Of a stretch of 10,121 nt of DNA, positions 7,401-10,121 are shown one piece after another. A program made the translations under genes and the position numbers. The notes below the pieces were generated by a model, which did not search any database, had not been told where the DNA came from, and was given only the letters and a program-made list of their open reading frames with translations. Within the stretch, counting starts at the first letter, position 1; every line of letters begins with the position of its first letter. The stretch is from Ichthyophonus hoferi (Eukaryota > Opisthokonta > Ichthyosporea > Ichthyophonida > Ichthyophonidae), in assembly GCA_002751075.1 (NCBI GenBank), contig NAOQ01000480.1, positions 3,377 through 13,497 on the forward strand. The letters are read 5' to 3'.

Positions 7401-9652
7401 ATTGAAAAGATTGGGTTGTAAATAATAAGAGAGAGAGAGAAAGAGGGAGATAGAAAGAGAGAGATGAGAGTCAAGAGGTAAAAAGAAAAGAAAAACAAAG
7501 AGTCTGTGTGGGGATCATAAAAAAAAAGACGATAAAGAGCAAGAAGGAAAATAAGAGAAAAAGTAGTAAACGTTAATCAGCGGGGGAAGGGAGTCATAGA
7601 GGAAAAATATAATAAGAATATGAATAGCATAAATAACAATAATATTAATATTAATAGGAATAGGAATAGGAATATAAATGAAAATCTCTTATTTACCGTG
7701 ATCTGCTTAGGAGTCAACGGTTCAGTGATTACAAACTCTGGGCCACCATAGGTGCATATGGAAACCTGAATGTATGTTTGGTCATCAAATCAGTCTATGT
7801 TATAGCTATCAACTCGTTTAGACTCCACATATAGTATAGTATAGTCTATTATGTCGTATGTTGCTTATACAGAGCAAGGATGAAGAAGGCATCTTTAACG
7901 CAATATCGACCCGCTAATATAATCTACCTTACTATACAGCCCTATGAAAGACATAGTATTACTAAAATTGTGAAAGCATATGTTGTAGGTGAATTATAGT
8001 TATATAATAGATGTATATACATTTATATATATTAATAAATATTTTTATATATTTTTATCTATAATTATATATTTATGTTTGTGATTTTAATTTTAATTTT
8101 ACTTTTAATATTATTGTTATATTTAATAAATATGGGACATGCCACTAAGAACAACACATAAGAACAACACAATACAGTATAATATAAGGTATAGTAACAT
8201 ATAATATAACATACTGTAGTAACAGGAAGAGAGAAAGACAAGAGGGGGGGGTACAAAACAAAACGTAGAAAAGCGTACAATAACATACTATATTATGCTA
8301 TATTATATTTCAGTATAATATACTATACTATCATACATTATATTATATAATACTATACTATAACATACCTGTACATCACGAATTAACATTTCGGTAAGCG
8401 CCGGTGCTAAACTGTCGGCTACCTTTTCTTTAACCCCTGACACTTGGCGAATGACTGACCTGGATATGTACATATGTGACACCAATCATTTAGCAAGGTT
8501 AAAAATACAAATGCAGGTGGGGTATGGCTATATATAGCTATATGTATTATATTATATTATATTACATTGACAAAATGAAAGTGTCTGAATTACTATGTTG
8601 AATGCCAAGGGCATTACTAATAATTAGACCAGTGACATATCGCATACGCCAACTATGAATATTATAATAGAGTATAAAGGTACGTACATATCTCGTGAAG
8701 CAAGGTAGGTGTATATGTGGAATACGAAATAAGACAGGTGAAAACGTATCTTGTATATGCTGTTAAATCGGTCAAAGTAGTGATATAACAATGGACAACA
8801 CAATGCAACATACCACAATATTATACAATACAATAAAATGTAATACAATACAACACAATACAACATAATACTACACAAAAAAGCACTATACAAAACAATA
8901 CAGAGCATATGGCGTAGCAACTAAGTGTGAAGGAGTGAATACTTCTGTGTGGATCTGTGTATGATAGTATGTTAATATAACACAATAGTAGTATAACAGT
9001 ATAATAGGATGATAGTATAATAGCCTACCATAGCTTCATGGACCCAGCTGTATGATATATTTCATCTAGAAGGCTCCCCACCGTACCTACACCACCCCTA
9101 TCATTTACCACGGGGAGAAATGGGAAAGAATCCCTTATAGTCTCATACACCTACACTGATAAATATAGGCATATATATATATATATATCCTTCGATCTAT
9201 ATCTCTATATATACATATGGGCATGGGTATTTGTATGTATGTATGTATGTATGTATGTATGTATGTATGTATGTATGTATGTATGTATGTATATATGTAT
9301 ATCTGTATGTATGTAGGTAAATGTATAAATAGGTATATGTATATGTGCGCAATATCTATGTCTGTGTGAGCCCACACGATATAATAGCAGCCATCGGGTA
9401 GTTGGCTATACACAACAAGCACGACAAAGAGCATCACACAGCAAAAGTGATTAGCGGTTTAAAACGACTGGGCCAATAAGAGGACATAAAAACCTAGTCT
9501 AAGCATCCATTTAAAATATTAAAATTTGGAAAAAAAATAAATAACGGAAAGATAAACTAACCATTTTTTCCAATACTAGTGTCGAAATTGAGGCCCATTC
9601 TTTTACTAAGATGTGTTAGAATGGAGGCTTGTTGAACCAGGTCATCTGACAC
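1215..9652 (-). CDS. PHKB: Phosphorylase b kinase regulatory subunit, beta-like; C-terminal 444 residues in 13 exons (5' incomplete)
   Basis: Regulatory subunit of phosphorylase kinase, the alpha-beta-gamma-delta complex that phosphorylates glycogen phosphorylase. The alpha and beta subunits restrain the gamma kinase until phosphorylation or calcium-calmodulin releases it. The sequence shows 13 minus-strand exons totalling 1335 nt, with every junction in phase (intron phases 1,2,0,0,2,0,2,1,1,0,0,1) and one continuous frame to TAA. Family landmarks in order are KVADSLAP (residues about 62-69), EAVLAQELLLYL (115-126), LRLRIG (141-146), a WLR-LD-GFY-K-VW block (about 231-253), RPELRTIMVE (298-307), SGRC-YLTKA near the end and C-terminal CLIQ. 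Against human sequences recalled from memory, the VADSLAP region, the region after it and the C-terminus are beta-like, whereas the GFYTKVW segment is alpha-like. The glucoamylase-like N-terminal half and the start codon lie outside the window. Family assignment is very secure; beta rather than alpha is probable. Coordinates include introns. Confidence 0.93.
1478..2312 (-). other. Intron between exons l and m (835 nt, phase 1)
   Basis: Donor G|GTAAGG, acceptor CATCAG. It contains the very long sense-strand pyrimidine tract at 1531-1658, a looser pyrimidine-rich zone (about 1840-1990) and otherwise AT-rich DNA. Open frames here are low-complexity Ser/Leu or Arg/Glu repeats and are not genes. 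Confidence 0.85.
1531..1658. repeat. 128-bp homopurine tract (GA/GGA-rich), nearly uninterrupted
   Basis: Purines only on the plus strand except a single T at 1595, built from GAGA, GGAGA and GAAGAGA units with mirror symmetry in places. In the sense of the gene it is a huge CT tract starting about 50 nt upstream of the last acceptor, so part of it may serve as that intron's polypyrimidine tract. Confidence 0.9.
2313..2385 (-). CDS. PHKB: PHKB-like exon l
   Basis: A 73-nt exon, residues 334-358, LVNYAVYVYINDPKRVNE then PTPQSN. It aligns without gaps with the family KVDLDRLVKEAFNEFQKDQ segment and supplies the phase 0 to phase 1 change needed between exons k and m. The acceptor is CCCTAG and the donor G|GTAAGG. 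It was found because k and m do not fit in phase when joined directly. Confidence 0.9.
2386..2738 (-). other. Intron between exons k and l (353 nt, phase 0)
   Basis: Donor GTATGT, acceptor CCCTAG. It holds a (TA)n run at about 2655-2678 and purine-rich plus-strand DNA (about 2430-2580), which is pyrimidine-rich in the sense direction upstream of the acceptor. Confidence 0.85.
2739..2816 (-). CDS. PHKB: PHKB-like exon k
   Basis: A 78-nt, phase 0/0 exon, residues 308-333, running from ALTVLWMVLAQRMPEL to PKMVHIHD. It continues RTIMVE as beta reads [20 protein letters not shown]. It is predicted to form a hydrophobic helix. The acceptor is TTCCCCACAG and the donor GAT|GTATGT. Confidence 0.92.
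2817..3715 (-). other. Intron between exons j and k (899 nt, phase 0)
   Basis: Donor GTAAGT followed at once by (TG)n; acceptor TTCCCCACAG. A plus-strand, antisense open frame of 111 codons (2936-3271) of hydrophobic, Ile/Phe/Leu-rich composition is present. I see no homology and treat it as chance. The remainder is AT-rich with no recognised element. Confidence 0.85.
3685..3711. repeat. (CA)n / (TG)n dinucleotide repeat adjoining a donor site
   Basis: About 13 CA units on the plus strand. In the transcript it is (UG)n beginning four bases into the intron, overlapping the end of the donor consensus of exon j. Confidence 0.95.
3716..3855 (-). CDS. PHKB: PHKB-like exon j
   Basis: A 140-nt exon, residues 261-307: LCLGDSVLSSDITLTCASPD, then KVEEWLRVIQ and RPELRTIMVE. 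Alpha has GLS-EG-VLPSSTTREMTP at the start; both subunits have a PQYRQI/LVVE-type end. The acceptor is ATATATAG, which keeps phase 1 with the microexon; internal AGs at 3825 and 3828 would not. The donor GAA|GTAAGT runs straight into a (TG)n repeat. Confidence 0.92.
3856..4756 (-). other. Intron between exons i and j (901 nt, phase 1)
   Basis: Donor GTGGGT, acceptor ATATATAG. It carries a degenerate ATAAT/ATAGT minisatellite at 4570-4703. A 92-codon antisense frame at 4084-4362 is hydrophobic and unrecognised, probably chance. It is the longest intron in the window. Confidence 0.85.
4570..4703. repeat. Degenerate ATAAT / ATAGT pentanucleotide array
   Basis: Runs of ATAAT and variants (ATAGC, ATAGT, ATCAT) for about 130 bp. 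Similar pentamer-like arrays recur at 5940-5995, 7080-7140, 8170-8220 and 8284-8368, suggesting slippage-driven growth of introns. Confidence 0.8.
4757..4783 (-). CDS. PHKB: PHKB-like exon i, 27-nt microexon
   Basis: Encodes the end of Val252, then WYVLQRCP and one base of Gly261. It fills exactly the gap between GFYTK and LCLGDSVLSS and matches the family VW-[VI]LQ-C-GL. The acceptor is CTTATTACAG after a pyrimidine run and the donor CAG|GTGGGT. The phases (1 in, 1 out) fit both neighbours. It cannot be seen as an open frame. Confidence 0.9.
4823..4854. promoter_or_regulatory. Cluster of CRE/ATF-like sites (TGACGTCA and flanking half sites)
   Basis: A perfect palindrome TGACGTCA at 4834-4841, a TGACGTGA at 4823-4830 and a GTCACG at 4849-4854, within 32 bp of otherwise AT-rich intron. 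Such sites bind bZIP factors (CREB/ATF) in many eukaryotes. Function here is unproven. Confidence 0.4.
5240..5321. repeat. Heptanucleotide minisatellite, GTATATT / GTATAGT units
   Basis: About ten to eleven consecutive 7-bp units in two blocks: GTATATT first, then GTATAGT, with one GTATATT returning and a truncated unit near the end. It lies 32 bp from the GC donor of exon h. Confidence 0.85.
5353..5465 (-). CDS. PHKB: PHKB-like exon h (WLR-LD-GFY block), GC donor
   Basis: A 113-nt exon, residues 214-252, with NHWLRWRYLD and RINVGFYTK. Animal alpha reads [20 protein letters not shown] here, so this exon is alpha-like. The donor is AAAG|GCAAGT, a textbook GC-AG donor; the phase-1 G joins TG of the next exon to give Val in GFYTK-V-W. 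The acceptor taken is TACACAG at 5466-5467. A TAG at 5433-5434 has the same phase and would drop 11 codons, so this exon's 5' edge is less sure. Confidence 0.85.
5466..6116 (-). other. Intron between exons g and h (651 nt, phase 2)
   Basis: Donor GTATGT, acceptor TACACAG. It contains (TA)n at about 6078-6096 and an ATACT-type array at 5940-5995. This is where animal subunits carry a variable linker, so an extra lineage-specific exon could hide here; phase joins cleanly without one. Confidence 0.75.
6117..6244 (-). CDS. PHKB: PHKB-like exon g
   Basis: A 128-nt exon, residues 172-214. LMSMQPFAIKCLLKTLLD aligns with the family LM-LSP--LK-LLHHIL segment. A Cys/Ser-rich stretch follows (DECNCSLNQL...SSTAECTQ) in the place of the variable linker that carries phosphorylation sites in animal subunits. 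The acceptor is CCTACAG and the donor AA|GTATGT, phase 2. The linker is short, as in beta and unlike the long serine-rich alpha linker. Confidence 0.9.
6245..6764 (-). other. Intron between exons f and g (520 nt, phase 0)
   Basis: Donor GTTCTC (weak), acceptor CCTACAG. Loose repeats of GTATGATGGTATGTAGGATA type run over 6250-6370 right next to the acceptor; the rest is AT-rich and unremarkable. Confidence 0.8.
6765..6840 (-). CDS. PHKB: PHKB-like exon f
   Basis: A 76-nt exon, residues 146-171, running from NVLEAMKSELA to KAAATAK. It continues LRLRIG as the family does (LRLRIG-II--M--EL). The acceptor is ATACAG; the donor AAG|GTTCTC is weak at positions 4-6 but keeps phase 0. It was located by homology, because no long open frame marks it. 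Confidence 0.88.
6841..7193 (-). other. Intron between exons e and f (353 nt, phase 2)
   Basis: Donor GTGAGT, acceptor ATACAG. It contains an AT pentamer array at 7080-7140, including three ACATT units. Nothing else is seen. Confidence 0.85.
7194..7321 (-). CDS. PHKB: PHKB-like exon e (EAVLAQEL / LRLRIG)
   Basis: A 128-nt exon, residues 104-146. DAIFSYLKDPREAVLAQEL is followed by a hydrophobic helix and ends in LRLRI plus two bases of Gly. This is the most diagnostic block: both animal subunits carry [DE]xREAV/AVLTQE...LF--ML-[LI]RIG. The acceptor is CTCGCAG and the donor GG|GTGAGT, phase 2. Confidence 0.96.
7322..7696 (-). other. Intron between exons d and e (375 nt, phase 0)
   Basis: Donor GTAAAT, acceptor CTCGCAG. 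Purine-rich on the plus strand at 7427-7570 (CT-rich in the transcript), with three AATAGG units near 7653-7674. Confidence 0.85.
7697..7765 (-). CDS. PHKB: PHKB-like exon d
   Basis: A 69-nt exon of 23 whole codons (residues 81-103) running from VSICTYGG to TEPLTPKQIT, phase 0 on both sides. It continues the preceding ...RDVQ exactly as beta reads KQVTLGAFG...VISNPLSP. The acceptor is ATTCAG and the donor ACG|GTAAAT. It is too short to stand out as an open frame and was found by homology and splice signals. Confidence 0.9.
7766..8368 (-). other. Intron between exons c and d (603 nt, phase 0)
   Basis: Donor GTATGT, acceptor ATTCAG. Filled with ATA-rich arrays (8170-8220, 8284-8368), a T/A-rich patch at 8020-8130 and an eight-G run at about 8243-8250. 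No gene is seen. Confidence 0.85.
8369..8459 (-). CDS. PHKB: PHKB-like exon c (VADSLAP segment)
   Basis: Completes the Trp codon, then encodes SVIRQVSGVKEKVADSLAP and on to EMLIRDVQ (residues 51-80). The human beta subunit, as recalled, reads VVRKVSSLLGKVVDSLAPSIT here, a clear beta-type match; alpha lacks DSLAP. The acceptor is TATCCAG and the donor CAG|GTATGT, phase 0. A TCAG five bases inside the exon is an alternative acceptor but breaks phase with exon b. Confidence 0.9.
8460..9028 (-). other. Intron between exons b and c (569 nt, phase 2)
   Basis: Donor GTAGGC, acceptor TATCCAG. It contains a degenerate AATAC/AACAC pentamer array (about 8795-8902), whose complement produces a spurious Tyr/Leu/Cys-rich frame. 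Confidence 0.85.
9029..9086 (-). CDS. PHKB: PHKB-like exon b
   Basis: A 58-nt exon, residues 31-50, containing TVGSLLDEIYHTAG and ending in the first two bases of a Trp codon. It matches the family pattern TV-SLLEELY-KAG--W. The acceptor is GTGTAG and the donor TG|GTAGGC. Only this acceptor keeps phase 1 with the exon before it; the AG 11 nt upstream (at 9098-9099) does not. Confidence 0.85.
9087..9561 (-). other. Intron between exons a and b (475 nt, phase 1)
   Basis: Donor GTTAGT, acceptor GTGTAG. It contains (AT)n at 9172-9188 and a (GTAT)n tetranucleotide array at 9233-9290 with a decayed tail to about 9318. No gene is seen. Confidence 0.85.
9233..9318. repeat. (GTAT)n tetranucleotide microsatellite
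   Basis: About 14 perfect GTAT units to 9290, then interrupted copies. Likely length-polymorphic. Confidence 0.95.
9562..9652 (-). CDS. PHKB: PHKB-like exon a (first exon in window)
   Basis: Encodes window residues 1-30 plus one base of codon 31, starting VSDDLVQQ and including GLNFDT. It parallels the family segment around SQDL-AQ-LHYLY-GL-WDT. The acceptor is CTCAAG after a strong sense-strand pyrimidine run (positions 9661-9678 are purines on the plus strand). The donor is G|GTTAGT, phase 1. An internal TCAG at about 9647 is an alternative acceptor but would shift phase and shorten the conserved part. Confidence 0.85.
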
Positions 9653-10002
9653 CTTGAGAAGAAAAAAAGAGAAATGAGTAAGATGTGAATAGGGGGGTAT
9701 ATCATATACTGGTGTTGTTCTACCAACCTTACATACACATACACATACACAAAGATCCTCATATTTCTTGTTATCCCTTTCTAAAATCCTTTTTATTACC
9801 CTAGCTACTAATTATATAATAAGTGTTATAACATGAGGGTTAACCAAAAAAAAAATTCAAGTCAAGTTTAAAATTTAAACATTATTAAATGAAAAAAGTG
9901 AAAATTCACAAGAATATTTCACACAATCCTGAATGTAACAAGAATGATTTATATATCCCACCGTATACAATATATATATATATATATGCTAATATAATAA
10001 CA

Positions 10003-10070
<68 letters not shown>

Positions 10071-10121
10071 ATAATAAATAAATAATTAAATAAATAAATA
10101 AACAAATAAATAAATAAATAA
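9653..10121 (-). other. 3' part of an upstream intron (5' end outside window)
   Basis: Ends at acceptor CTCAAG with a clear CT tract. I found no exon here. It holds CATACA repeats at about 9731-9750, (TA)n at 9970-9988 and the AAT/AAAT block to the window edge. Confidence 0.75.
10005..10121. repeat. (TAA)n passing into (AAAT)n microsatellite
   Basis: About 19 TAA units from 10005 to 10062, then AAAT units with occasional variants to the end of the window. A short Ile-rich frame across it is an artefact of the repeat. Confidence 0.95.

Noticed and set aside
8624-8920. 98-codon Tyr/Leu/Cys-rich minus-strand frame
   Set aside because: Translation of the degenerate AATAC array inside an intron; hydrophobic look comes from base composition.
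9087-9097. Longer version of exon b using the AG at 9098-9099
   Set aside because: It puts the exon in phase 2 at its start, which cannot join the phase-1 donor of exon a.
9135-9437. Tyr/Ile/His/Thr repeat frame
   Set aside because: Translation of the GTAT and AT microsatellites.
1-10121. Virus-like or transposable elements, CRISPR arrays, tRNA or rRNA genes
   Set aside because: I saw no reverse transcriptase, transposase or integrase motifs, no long terminal repeats, no CRISPR-type spaced repeats and no tRNA cloverleaf; all repeats are simple tandem arrays or small hairpins.

Overview
The window is AT-rich eukaryotic nuclear DNA (roughly 70% A+T by eye). It carries one recognisable gene on the minus strand: the 3' two-fifths or so of a phosphorylase b kinase regulatory subunit, best matched to the beta subunit (PHKB). 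I assembled 13 exons by hand: 9652-9562, 9086-9029, 8459-8369, 7765-7697, 7321-7194, 6840-6765, 6244-6117, 5465-5353, 4783-4757, 3855-3716, 2816-2739, 2385-2313 and 1477-1215. They sum to 1335 nt, which is 444 codons plus a TAA stop. All twelve splice junctions agree in phase and the joined protein follows the known family alignment with almost no gaps. The 5' part of the gene (the glucoamylase-like half and the promoter) lies beyond the right edge.

Layout from right to left, in the direction of transcription. 10121-9653 is the 3' part of an intron and opens with (AAT)n/(AAAT)n repeats. From 9652 to 1215, short exons of 27-263 nt alternate with introns of 353-901 nt. The introns are filled with TA-rich micro- and minisatellites and, in three of them, long stretches that are pyrimidine-rich in the sense direction. 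The gene ends in a farnesylation-type CaaX box, Cys-Leu-Ile-Gln, and its stop codon lies inside an AATAAA hexamer. 1214-1 is downstream flank with several perfect hairpins and two weak coding-like stretches that I could not identify.

Organism: spliceosomal introns (GT-AG, with one GC-AG), small exons and a PHK regulatory subunit point to an animal or another opisthokont, possibly a unicellular relative of animals. The sequence does not let me name the lineage. No bacterial features, rRNA, tRNA, CRISPR array or recognisable transposon was found. The features most worth a second look are the 27-nt microexon preceded by a GC-AG intron, a CRE-type TGACGTCA cluster about 50 bp upstream of that microexon, the stop codon embedded in a poly(A) signal, and a subunit that looks beta-like over most of its length but alpha-like around the GFY-K-VW motif.
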